This document shows, in pieces, positions 53,938 through 64,000 of a stretch of 64,000 bases of DNA; position 1 is the first letter of the stretch, and each line of letters starts with the position of its first letter. The notes beneath the pieces are model-generated. The model saw only the letters and a program-made list of their open reading frames with translations, was not told the DNA's origin and ran no database searches. Made by a program: the position numbers and the translations under genes. The DNA is from Arcuatula senhousia (Eukaryota > Mollusca > Bivalvia > Mytilida > Mytilidae): NCBI GenBank assembly GCA_963971305.1, contig OZ020306.1:1790842-1854841 (forward strand), given 5' to 3'.

Positions 53938-56582
53938 TCATCTAAGATCTAAGAGAACGTCATGTGTAGATTTTTTCCTTTTAAACAAGGAATTGAGAAG
54001 TCCCTTGGGTCCTTTTTTCTTCTCAGCAGATTTGTCAAATTCCATGATGAGTTCGGGGTTTAGTTTGTCTTTTATCTGTTTGAGGACACCAACAAGAAGT
54101 TCGTGAACATTGTGATTCAATGTGGCTGATGTTTCAGTATATTTACAGTTGTACTTTTGAGCAAAGTGTCTGGCGTCTGTAAAAAAATAACACTACGTTA
54201 GGTATGTGAATTCATGCACTCAGAAGATCTTTAAACTGTAAAGAAAAACGAAACATATAAAAACATCATTTGCTTCTTACAGGTATTTCTATAGCAAACA
54301 ATTTAAATTATTCAAAAAAATACTTACGTGAATAACGATTCAACTTCTAAAGAATTTCTATATATCAAATGTTTTGACTTATTTCAAGAGAATTCAAGAT
54401 AATACAAGTTTCAAAACCTCTATCAAGAAGGAGTTTCTGTTTAGTATTTTATATGCTGTTTTACGTTCATAATTCTAAAAATAAAAAGAAAAATATTGTG
54501 TAGAATGAACAACAACACAGATTGTCGACAATTTCTAATTACATCTAAACTATATCTTTATTGTTATCATATCGTCTAGAAAAATACGTACCTTCAGTTG
54601 ATATTCTACGTTTCCTGACCAGATCCACTTTATTTGCCACCAGTATTATAGCTCTGTCTGAAAACAGCTCCGTCCTCAGGGTGGTGATGTAAGATTTTGC
54701 CACATCAAACGAAGATTTCTCATGAACAGAGAACACAACCAAATAGGCATCAGCAGAAATATTTTCATAATTCTAGAAATAGAAAATTAAAAATTGGTAA
54801 ATGAGACGTTTATTTTTCTACCTGAACTTACAACTTAACATACATGCACTTACATTGGTGTTTTGAGTTGTCTTTATCCTAAGATTTCTAAGTGGTTCAC
54901 CATCCGGGATTCTTATTTAGGCTTTTAATTATTAAATTTAGAAGTCAAACAAAATGTTTGCTAAAATGTATAAATTTAACAATGATGTTGGAACCTTTTA
55001 CTCTATAATTTTAAGAAAGTTGTAACAATACTTATTACAACATTTAAACTTATGAGAAATTAAAAAGTGTATGTTATGGTTAACCAAGGCAAGTGTTATT
55101 GTGATATTGATCCAAACTTCCATTGACGGTGACCTTTTTTAAAACGTAAGTTTTTCATTCACAAAACAGTCAATAAAAACTAAAAATACTCTCTTTTTCT
55201 ATTTATGAGTTATTCACACAGCTTCAAGATGATGTTAAGGGTCATAGTAACACTCATTAGTTATCTTGACGTCAAGTTATCTGTGATTCATGTATACCCT
55301 TGGTATGAGTTGGATTAATTAAGGATGTTACTCTTCCGACCAATCATGTATACCCTAGGTAAGAGTTGGATTAATTAAGGATGTTACTCTTCCGACCAAT
55401 TTTCACATTCATCATGATAATGAGTAAAACAATACAATGAAGTAGCATCTACTGAAACTCCTATTTCTAATCAATCACATAGAAGAATAAACAAATACGA
55501 TGGTAAACTATAAGTATTTCAACTAAGGCAGTTTAAAATATTTTTTTTTCTAAATTGACAGATTGGTTATCTCAGTCTGGAGGTTTGTGTTCAGTTCAAG
55601 TTATAGAGTCTACATTCTAAGAAACTGCCCTGTAAATACTAAAAATGTTCCTGATTGCTGTCTAACAGATGACATACAATTTTTATTTTTCATAAGAATG
55701 CTTACTTACTTCATTGTTTAGAATATGTAAAAACTCTATGGTCGATTCTTCACCGTCCAGCACCACTGACAAAGTCTGTTCGCCAAGGTTATCTGAAATG
55801 ACAAAAACATGATTTCATGCTTGCAATAAAGCATATTGTGTTTTACTAAGAATATAATTGCGAGTTGCTAAATGAGCAAATTTGGTAAACAAATCAGTCT
55901 TGTCTATAGTTTAGGAGATTGTTATGCGTTTTAGGAACTTTAGATCACAAAATAAATACAAAGGTACTTTTGTGTACTTATGTTTATATATCATAACTGA
56001 TTAAAGTATTTCTGTTCCTCTTTTATATTTTTAAGAATTAAATCGTTTCTTCTTACCTGTGTCAACATCATTAGTACTTGTTTCGTCTAATGTCATAAAT
56101 GCGTTGGTTAGGGACGTTTTCCCTACTGCGTCACCTCCTAAAACACAAATTCTGTAATAACCAGACGAAGATGTGGACGAACAGCCACACCATATGGCAC
56201 TGTCATCAGATGCGTTGCTGGAATGTCGTGATCGAAAAATGTCTTTTTGTGATTCTGCAGAATTTAAACTGGCATTGCTAAGTCTTCGTTCATCTTCAAT
56301 GTCATTTTTTATTCCCTTTGATGTCATTCGGAATGACCTTACTCTCCTTACTTGTCGTCTGTCAGAGTGGTCATAGCGCACTGTTTGAAGGGCTATTTCT
56401 GTTGTTAAAGGGAGACTGTTTCTTCTTTTGTCGTCCTCAAGCGATGTAAATTTTCTGAATGTAGCGTTGACGAGCGCATTACGAGAATTAGGCTTCGATA
56501 AAGATGTAAAGCTCTGCTCGTCTTGGATATTTTGTAAAAATGGTATCTTCTCGTTTTTCTTCTTTCGTAAATGTAAATCCAT
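53938..56582 (-). CDS. RGK-type small GTPase, gene 3
   Basis: Four exons, complement of 53938-54176, 54592-54772, 55710-55792 and 56057-56582, joining in frame into 342 residues. Exon sizes match gene 1 exactly except for three bases less in exon 1. P-loop GGDAVGKTS, NKVD, ETSA-type exon 4 and the HILN switch II motif are as in gene 1; the end is FKRKKSTHDVLLDLR. It looks intact, with no stop or frameshift. Introns are shorter than in gene 1 because the 1.08-kb insertion is absent. AATAAA lies at 53895-53900 on this strand, about 40 bp past the stop. Role by family: a Ras-superfamily protein with low or regulated GTPase activity acting on calcium channels and cell shape; function in this animal is inferred only. 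Confidence 0.9.
55289..55400. repeat. 56-bp tandem duplication in intron 2 of GTPase gene 3
   Basis: Two units (55289-55344, 55345-55400) share CATGTATACCCT and GATGTTACTCTTCCGACCAA. Gene 1 has a single unit near 24785. Confidence 0.85.
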
Positions 56583-56727
56583 TATCAATGAAAAAAGTCG
56601 AAAATTTAGTTTATTTTCTTCTTGTCGATATAGCTGTGTTCTTTCTGATTTCAGTTTGTTGCTCTCATTCCTTTTATACAAAATACAACCAAGAGTGAAT
56701 CATTATAATTGTCAATCATAGAGAGAA

Positions 56728-56735
56728 TGACGTCA
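56728..56735 (-). promoter_or_regulatory. Perfect CRE upstream of GTPase gene 3
   Basis: TGACGTCA, 146 bp upstream of the ATG, aligned with genes 1 and 2. A TATA-like TATATAAAG is at 56956-56964 on the same strand. Confidence 0.55.
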
Positions 56736-58227
56736 CGGGGATTTACCTGAGTAGATTTAGTTCCAATGGAAAGTGCAATATTGTATAACAGAAGTATTAA
56801 ATGCAGATAAACATTATCAATTTGTGGTTAGATAATTAGTGCACTGATAATAGAAGTATCAGTAGTATTCACTTTAATTTCCCAATTGTTTTGCACAGTA
56901 AGAGTTGTCGTGAACTTGGTGCAGCAACTTATTACCTTGCGACAAAACATGATCACTTTATATACCGTCTAATATATGTACATTCTATTTCTTGAAATCA
57001 AACTTTCTCCAATTGCAAAAAGCAATAAAAACAAGTACACTAGTCTTTACTATTTTAATCTATATTCGTTCTTTTTACATTTAAAACACTTATAGTAATA
57101 ATGTTGCTTTACAAGATAAAAAAAAGTTTTGATCATATTGATCTGTTCGTTGTCCTGGTTTTTTTTCTATGTGATTTCGAAACTTTTGGTTTTGGCAGTC
57201 CAATGTTCAGATTAAAATTTTGCTGATGAGAGGATACTTCTTAGAATATATACATGTACATAAAACTTAACTGCTATAGAGCTATTTTCGACTGCTTATT
57301 CACTTTTTTTTTATATCTGACATCTAAGCTTCCTCAACTTTAAAAGATGTTTCTGTTTTTTTATTTGTTTTTATCTGTTCAATAATCTTTTATATGACAT
57401 CTTTGTTATCATTTTCAGTTTAAAAAATTATTAAATACCTTTAAATATTCTTTATCAAATCATATGTTTTTTACTCGACATACTGTATTTTTGTTTCAGG
57501 GCTTCCTGTATGTGAATAGGTGCGTTGGATAATTTTGGGGCGAAGGTTGTTTACTTGCTACTTACATGACTTAAGCTGCATGTTGTCTATTAATGAGGTA
57601 ACAGGTACATGTATAAGCAAACAAACATGTCTGAGAAAGTTAAATAACCTATTTGTTAGTCTGATTGTTATCCAATTTATACATGTACATGAAAAACAGA
57701 ATTTATAATGTACACTTGTGCCAATTATCAGACAAATTTGTTGTGATTCTTACCAAGACATTAATGCTTATCACCAATTTATTGAAATCAAGAAAGAAAG
57801 ACAACAGTCAATACATGTAGGTAAGAAACTAATGTAAAAAGGTGTATATTTAAAATATAATGATTTTCTTAACATCTAATACAAAAAATACCAACTAACA
57901 TTGGTATTATTTTCAAGAGCTACATGAAAATTTTAAGTATTGGCAAATCATTTTGATGATTATACTGCATGTGACTATCGTTGACATTCTTATGGATCTA
58001 TGAGTACAAATCAAATACACCTTTAAGTAAAGTTGGTAAATGTATGAGCTATACAGGACAAAACAATAAACAGTGATATATACTAATATGTACCACTGTC
58101 AAGTCTAACAGGGTACAGTATTTTTTTATAATAATGTTTGAATAGTTTGAATAGATACAAGACATGAATGTTAATCTCTTCACGACAGAATACAATTGGT
58201 TTCTATTCAAAACGAACAAATAAACGC
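56736..58227. other. Upstream flank of GTPase gene 3
   Basis: Duplicate of 26171-27654. Nearly identical in 56950-57400. No gene recognised. Confidence 0.6.
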
Positions 58228-58392
58228 GCTTTAAACCCTGGTTTAACCAACCATTGCTTTTGAAATGCCTGTACCAAGTCAGGACCATTGCGATGTTCAA
58301 TTTTTCCAGTATATCTGTCTTGTTTTGTCTTTTGTTATGGACTTTTGAGATAGATTCTCCGAGTTCTGTAATTTTATTATTACCTTTATTTA
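58228..58392 (+). mobile_element. Solo diverged Naiad tail
   Basis: Duplicate of 27655-27828: CCTGGTTTAACCAACC, CTGTACCAAGTCAGGACCAT, TGCGATGTTC and a closing TTATTACCTTTATTT. Confidence 0.8.
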
Positions 58393-58825
58393 ACACACAA
58401 TTCATCTCTATTTAAGGAAAAGGGAAGTAATGAACATTTTAATACAATACAAATTGTTTTTATTTGGAAATAAATTGTTCAAATATAACAAATAATTTCC
58501 TGTTGTACAGAATTCAAAACCATTAATCTTGGCTCCGTCAATTAGCAAGCAAAAGAATCAGTAAATAACATGTCTACGTGTGTAGTAGAATTCTTTTATA
58601 TTAATTGGAAAATCACACTCATTCTAAATTCTAAAATTGATTGATCCCACCATTTTTTCATATAATTTCTTAACGAAGTAGTCAACAAAATCCCAATTAT
58701 GCCCTCTCGTGTCTTGTGCTGTGTTCTTGGACATTGTTGAAACGCCTTTTTTATATTACCTTTATCTATAATCAAATTAAGTTACAGAAAATTTTAAATT
58801 TTAAGTTTCAAGAGAAATACTAAAT

Positions 58826-60168
58826 AAAATTAGTGCTGACTGTGTTGGGGATGCCCAACACAAAAATATCTCCCAAACGTTCGCATATTGTCACTTTTGC
58901 ATAAATTTTGACATCGCATCCTACCTCGCCATCATTTCAAACCCCTAGATACAAACTTTTGTCGAAATCATAGCATTTTGACAAGTTTCCCATTTTTGGG
59001 CCCGAAAAATCGAATTTTCGTGAATAACTCGAAAACCGTAAATATCGCTCCGAATTTTTTTTTCGTATTATTAAAGAGCTCCTTTTGCTCTACTCACCTA
59101 CAAAATTTCAGAACCCTGCACACCTAGGTAACCGAGATATCGCAATGTGCTATATTATGACCTTTACCTGTTTCAATGGAAACGGCGGCCATTTTGAAAT
59201 CTTTGGAAATTGCATGCACACCTTTGGGACCCATTCTATCACCTTACAAAATTTCATAAAGAACCATTGAGTAGTTTTTGAGAAACCACTCGGACACGTT
59301 CATGTCCGGAAGAAGAAAAAAAAGAAGAAGAATAATAATTAAAATTTACGTTTCCCGAAACGTGGGATGTCCCCTCCCGTTCTCATTTAATATGAGTCGC
59401 CATCACCCATATACCCTGTGTACCAAGTTTCGTTAAAATTGGACAATGTTTACATTTTTCGTGATTTTCGGCTGCCATCTTGAAAATGGCAGCCATTGCG
59501 GAAATTCCGACAATGCGATGTGAGTCGCCATCACCCATATATCCTGTATACCAAGTTTCGTTGAAATCGAACAATGTTTACATTTTTCGCGATTTTCGGC
59601 GGCCATCTTGAAAATGGCGGCCATTACAGAAATTCCGACAATGCGCCGTCAGTCGCCATCACCCTTATACCCTGTATACCAAGTTTCGTTGATATCGGAC
59701 AATGTTTACATTTTTCGCGATTTTCGGCGGCCATCTTGAAAATGGCGGCCATTACAGAAATTCCGACAATGCGCCATCAGTCGCCATCACCGTTATACCC
59801 TGTATACCAAATTTCGTTGAAATCGGACAATGTTTACATTTTTCGCCATTTTTGGCGGCCATCTTGGAAATGGCGGCCATTTTGAAATTATAAACCGCAA
59901 GAAACACCGTAGGACCTTAGGACCTATCACCCCTCCAAGTTTCATATCGATCGGTCCACCCATTTCCGAGGAGATAGCCGGACAAGTTCGTGCATCAGGT
60001 TGACGGAAGAAAAAGTATAATAATAATAAGAAGAAAAATAAGAAACGGAGTAAAAACAGTATGTCCCCGACGACACTTCGTGGTCGGGGACATAATAAGA
60101 AACAGAGTAAAAACAATATATCTCCCAAACATAGTGTTTGGGAGATATATAGTGTTTGGGAGATATAA
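58826..60168. mobile_element. 1.34-kb insertion with hairpin ends and a tandem array
   Basis: Duplication copy 1 reads straight through (AGAAATACCGAAAAAAGCGATATC near 28264). Here about 1.34 kb intervenes, flanked by ATAAA-like sequence. Left: 9-bp-stem hairpin TGTGTTGGG/CCCAACACA (58841-58862), then ATATCTCCCAAAC (58866-58878). Right: hairpin with arms ATGTCCCCGAC/GTCGGGGACAT (60061-60093), a 15-bp-stem hairpin (60116-60150) and a final GTTTGGGAGATAT, the inverse of the left motif. Between lies a 128-bp tandem array. No transposase; short frames inside come from the array. Class unknown. Confidence 0.8.
59392..59885. repeat. Tandem array, 128-bp period
   Basis: ACAATGTTTACATTTTTCG recurs at 59443, 59571, 59699 and 59827, exactly 128 bp apart. 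Each unit contains a TTGAAAATGGCGGCCATT inverted-repeat block and a GTCGCCATCACC block. About 3.8 units. Because 128 is not a multiple of three, the open frames across it are not a repeat protein. Confidence 0.9.
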
Positions 60169-60284
60169 TAAAGCGATATCACAACAGAGACATCAAGATA
60201 GCATTGGGTTAATTTGAAACAAGCAATATTTAATTCAAAACTATGTTAAGTACGACGTTTTACGAAAAAAGGATAAAAATAGAA

Positions 60285-60424
60285 AACAATGAGATGTGGA
60301 ATGAGTGTACCCGACACAGCTCACATAACATGCGGTAATTAAGAATAAACACAATGGAAAACCTCATGCAGCCATCAACGAGGCCAGTATGTCAGTATCG
60401 GAAGCTCTAAATAAAAAGCATCTA
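60285..60424 (-). repeat. R1 fragment
   Basis: Reverse R1: AATGAGATGTGGAATGAGTG, CACAATGGAAAAC, GCAGCCATCAACGAGGCC. It lies next to the MITE at 60425. Confidence 0.65.
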
Positions 60425-60613
60425 CCGTATATCGGGTTATTTTGGCTAATGCAAATTTTGGTGTTTTTTTAAATTAAATTAAATTTTAAATTATTTTTGC
60501 AGGTTTTATTTTGGTGTTTTATATTTTGGTGTTTCTCTAATTTTTACCAATAAAATTTGACACGATTAAAAAGATGGCGATTTTAATTTTGGCCAAAATT
60601 ACCCGATATACGA
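60425..60613. mobile_element. Mariner-type MITE, 189 bp
   Basis: TIRs CCGTATATCGGGTTATTTTGG and CCAAAATTACCCGATATACGA, flanked by TA (60423-60424, 60614-60615). Sister of 20260-20475. Not present at the matching place in duplication copy 1. Confidence 0.85.
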
Positions 60614-62568
60614 TAATTCAAATTCAGTCATGAAATAGACCTTCTTCTTAACAAGGAACAGAAAACATCAAAAATACAAGTACAAAGAAGCAGAAGTACC
60701 AATGGGGCATCCGAATGTTAAAGTACGAAAGGGCAGAGACAAAACCACTAAACAAAAGCTTTGTCAAAGATTCCTGGCTAAGGAAAGACACATTTAAAAT
60801 GTAACGAGGTTAAACTAGAGTTTTGGGCCAAACCTTTAATGGTCCCAGAAAAAGCACAAACACTAACACAAAATGAAAATGATTTCGGTCAACGTTCATA
60901 AAGACTAGTAAGAACCTCAGACAAAAGAAAACATTAAAACAAACTTAGAGGAAATCTCTATAGAAGACCTTTCTAAAGTAAAGTACCTTTCTGTCATTGC
61001 AAATTACACAGACCACTAAAAGAAATGTTAAAAGAAGAATTTAAGGTTCATCTTTTAGATGCTATTGTCATTCATTTTTTTACAGGGAAGCATTTAAATA
61101 CCTAACTATACGTTTGATAATTGTTGTATCTTAAAGCTTTTACGGTACAAGTCACTGAGACCATAAGGATTGGGAATGGTGAAATCTCTACCACTTCTGA
61201 TATCCTTGTTAACTTTTTCATTATGGTGAATGTAAAGCTTGTGGTTATTTGCTTTGTTCACATGTAAACTATCGTTTAAGTAAAATATCATTTTCTTTCA
61301 CATATGCAGACGAACGTAAATTACAACAGTGTCCATGATTAGAGACTGACCTTGCATATAAAATGAAAGAAGCCAATTCATTTCCCTTATAGAGATTACT
61401 ACGACCTTGTACAAAAAAAAAATGTAAAAGATTTGTAAAATTTTCCTGTTCCTAAAGTTTTTGGTCCTTCAAAAAAGACAGTTTCATCAATTAAACAAAT
61501 AGTCGATTGTTAATATTTGAATATGATCTACTTTGGGTTTTCTTCTTATACATGTACAACAGTACATGTGTAATTAACAATTATTTTACAATAGTTTGTT
61601 TTAATTTCTCTGTGAAGCAATGTGTTCCGTTGTACAAATATATTAAAATTTTGTTGTTCTGCAACAGTTTACTACGTATGTTAAAACGGAGGCTGATTTG
61701 AATGTTTTCTATGAACGCCTTCTCTATCGGATCTTCGAATGACAATAGTAAAAATCTATTTTGATATTTCCTTCTATTTAAAATGTTATTTATATTCCAA
61801 CCATTTATTTTCACTAAATTCACTTTTAGCTTAATTATCATGCTGTTGTTTTCAAATTTTTAACTGTGTTTACCAAACATGCTGTGTGGCTTGAACGATC
61901 AAAACCATGTGAATTTTCAATGCTTTTGCAATAAATGTAATGTCATATTATAATAGAATAAATTTTGATCAAATGCACAATGAATAAACAGTTTTCAGAT
62001 ACATGTTTTATATCTCAAAGATTCCCTTTGTTTCATAAATACTTAGTTTCAACAGATATAATAGAATTTTTGCTTACTTAAGCAACTGTCAACATATATC
62101 AACAAATGTTAATGCTTCGGAATAATCAGTAGCGCTAGTTGTCGAACAGCTTGCGGAAGTTCATAGAAACAACAATAATACGAAGGAACAATGAATAAAT
62201 TATAACTTCTTAATGATTTTTTCCCCAAAAAATGTCATCTAGTGCAAGGGAAATGTGATGGATGAAATTACATTTACTTTTGTAATCAAGTCAATACCTT
62301 GTACAATTAGTGCGAATGTAAAACAAAAAAGCTACACTACGTGGATGTTGTTGCTGAATTTTGTTTAATTGTTACTATAATCACTGTCAATTATGCATTA
62401 TTGTATACAAATATTGTTAGGTTTCTCACTACTAAATCAACTGATCAAATTTAGAACGTATGTGAAAAAAGTGCCAAGAAACACCATTGTATGGAATTCA
62501 AAGTTAAAAAAAAAATCTGTAATGAACATATTTGTTAAAACGGAATATATTAAGATAATAAAATATTT
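60614..62568. other. Noncoding stretch, duplicate of 28375-31940
   Basis: Contains the family B tail/R1 junction (60685-60840), then a single copy of the segment that is tandemly doubled in copy 1 (60833-61650), then AT-rich sequence matching 31020-31940. No gene. Confidence 0.6.
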
Positions 62569-62999
62569 TTTTATAGCCGTTAACACCAAAAATCCAGCAT
62601 GGGGTTGAGCTGGAATCGAACCCATACTCTGTCATCTATGGCAACTTCACCTACCTGTGTCCAGTGCCCTAGACCAATAGACCACCTAGGCTAGATAAAA
62701 TCTAGTTTTCGGTTGCCTAGTTAAGCCTCCTCGTAGACAATCTATGGTTGTAACACAGAACACGATGAACATCTTTCTCTCCTTACCTACCTAATGTTCA
62801 TCGTGTAGTTTGTTACAACCTTAGATTGTCTACGAGGAGGCTTAACTAGGCAACCGAAAATTAGATTTTATCTAGCCTGGGTGGTCTAGTGGTCTAGGGC
62901 GCTGGACACAGTGCAGGCGAAGTTGCCATAGATGACAGAGTATGGGTTCGATTCCAGCTCAACCCCATGCTGGATTTTCCGGTGTCAACGGCTATAAAA
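62569..62999. mobile_element. 430-bp palindrome with tRNA-like boxes in each arm
   Basis: Two near-identical arms of about 200 bp (TTTTATAGCCGT... and ...ACGGCTATAAAA) flank a 21-nt loop at 62773-62793. Read outward, each arm has an A-box-like TGGTCTAGTGG and a perfect B-box GGTTCGATTCC (right arm near 62883 and 62945). The spacing is longer than in a real tRNA. Absent from the matching position of duplication copy 1. Could be a foldback element or a head-to-head pair of tRNA-derived SINEs. Confidence 0.8.
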
Positions 63000-63076
63000 A
63001 GATGATTTTCATCACTGTTGGCACACGGACACCCCTTTCTAACTTTGCAGCTCACCATATCCATTCTCTATTATAT

Positions 63077-63500
63077 CAAGTATATTTTCAATCCTGGGGC
63101 CAATTGAGAAACGGCGAGCAGCGACCGCTGGTCACATTGAAGGCTGCTGGCTGTTTTCCATCGTGGATTATTTAAATTCATCTAAGCTGCCATGAAAAAT
63201 TGCAAACAAAGAAAGAAAAGAAGAGGAAACACAAAACATTAAATACTTAAAAAAAACGAACAGAAATCAACAACGCGAACAAAAGTCACAAAAAGAGTGA
63301 ACTCAAGTGTTCTAGAAGAGTAAGTGGGATCCCTCTTGCTATAGAACACCCGTCGCATTGCTACCGTAAAATTTCTAAAGTGAAGACAGTAACCGAGGAG
63401 CAACAAAACATTGTGTAAGCAATTTATTTGTCAAATATGATGCTCTGCCAAGGAAAACAATGAAGTTCCCACAGGCTCCGGGTTAAAGATTCAATTGTGG
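63077..63500. repeat. R1 fragment followed by family B tail and RT remnant
   Basis: R1 (GGGGCCAATTGAGAAACGGC to TGGCTGTTTTCCATCGTGG) then minus-strand family B tail (AACAACGCGAAC, TAGAAGAGTAAGTGGGATCC) and an RT remnant (GCTCTGCCAAGGAAAACAATG). Matches 32690-33168 but retains more of the RT piece. Confidence 0.7.
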
Positions 63501-64000
63501 TAAATGCCATCAGCTGAAAGAGCACATTATTATTAAGTTGAATATGAAAATGTTTTTTTACTTGATGATTTTGACAGAATGCATTTTTTGTGAGTTTCAG
63601 CAATAAAACATGTAGCGGTAAGAAGATACATGTCCTTGATTAATCGAAAGATAAATAATAATTTGGATATTTCCTTCATTAACTCATTTTTCAACGTATT
63701 TGAACTTTAGCTGTTCTTTTATAAGTATCATGTTATAATTTATATTCAAACCACTACATATATATATAATCAAAATCACACTTAAGTTATTAAATCAAAT
63801 TATTGTTCTGTTATACTTCTTTCTCATGTTCGTACGTTAAAATGAAAAAAGTGGGTTGACCTATAAAAAGGGATATGTACTGATCTGTCATACCTTCTGG
63901 AATCCCGAGGGACAAATGATACGCTATCAATAAAATACTGTCTTAATAAACAGCGCGCACTCATCTGTTGACTCATTAATAAAGGGTACAGAAATTTACA
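63501..64000. other. Noncoding right edge
   Basis: From about 63661 it matches 33393-33740. No gene recognised before the window ends. Confidence 0.6.

Larger units (their letters stand above)
53233..64000. repeat. Segmental duplication, copy 2
   Basis: Matches 21640-33740 in the same orientation and continues to the window edge. Private features: tandem 56-bp repeat (55289-55400), the 1.34-kb insertion (58826-60168), an R1/MITE block (60285-60613) and the 430-bp palindrome (62569-62999). A further GTPase paralog equivalent to gene 2 may lie just past the window. Confidence 0.9.

Noticed and set aside
59574..59893. Long open frames on both strands across 59433-59893
   Set aside because: They follow the 128-bp tandem array; the period is not a multiple of three and the peptides change frame in each unit.

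Overview
The window is animal nuclear DNA. It is AT-rich and gene-poor, its genes carry spliceosomal introns, and it is packed with invertebrate mobile elements. The repeat set (Naiad-type Penelope-like elements, tandem hammerhead retrozymes, a Crypton-derived recombinase gene, a PIF/Harbinger fragment, mariner-type and TTAA-flanked MITEs) best fits a bivalve mollusc. A mussel-like genome is my inference and was not tested.

Host genes. Three paralogous four-exon genes on the minus strand (22313-26019, 34147-36388, 53938-56582) encode RGK-type (Rad/Gem/Rem-like) small GTPases. All three have conserved exon phases, an NKVD G4 motif and an ETSA G5 motif. All have lost the usual aspartate of the switch II (G3) motif. 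Each has a perfect TGACGTCA site 143-146 bp upstream of the ATG. The middle copy has an in-frame TGA in exon 1. The outer two copies lie in a segmental duplication: about 21640-33740 is repeated at 53233-64000, an offset of about 30-31 kb. Insertions present in only one copy mark mobile elements that moved after the duplication.

Mobile elements. A nearly complete Naiad (11967-15457, minus strand) has an N-terminal GIY-YIG endonuclease, a CxC linker, a C-terminal reverse transcriptase and two identical 106-bp pseudo-LTRs. At least six truncated relatives (family A) and about ten fragments and solo tails of a second family (B) are scattered through the window. A canonical Penelope-like element with a C-terminal endonuclease (44752-47626, 10-bp target duplication) sits inside a family A Naiad, which itself sits inside a family B Naiad: a three-level nest. 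A tyrosine recombinase (DUF3504/Crypton) gene at 15458-17996 abuts the full Naiad and is split by a family B Naiad. Two tandem retrozymes (28421-29013 and 49372-49908) hold four hammerhead ribozymes, three of them perfect to the consensus core.

Layout. 1-7500: a 1.3-kb direct repeat and family B debris. 7977-9811: a 1.83-kb TTAA-flanked element. 9937-21954: Naiads and the recombinase gene. 21640-33740: duplication copy 1 with GTPase gene 1. 34147-36388: GTPase gene 2. 37132-43640: MITE, Naiad remnants and direct repeats. 43810-49250: the nest. 49372-53232: retrozyme, Harbinger fragment and LINE fragment. 53233-64000: duplication copy 2 with GTPase gene 3, a 1.3-kb hairpin/tandem-array insertion and a 430-bp palindrome with tRNA-like promoter boxes. 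No rRNA, CRISPR or bacterial operon signal was seen.
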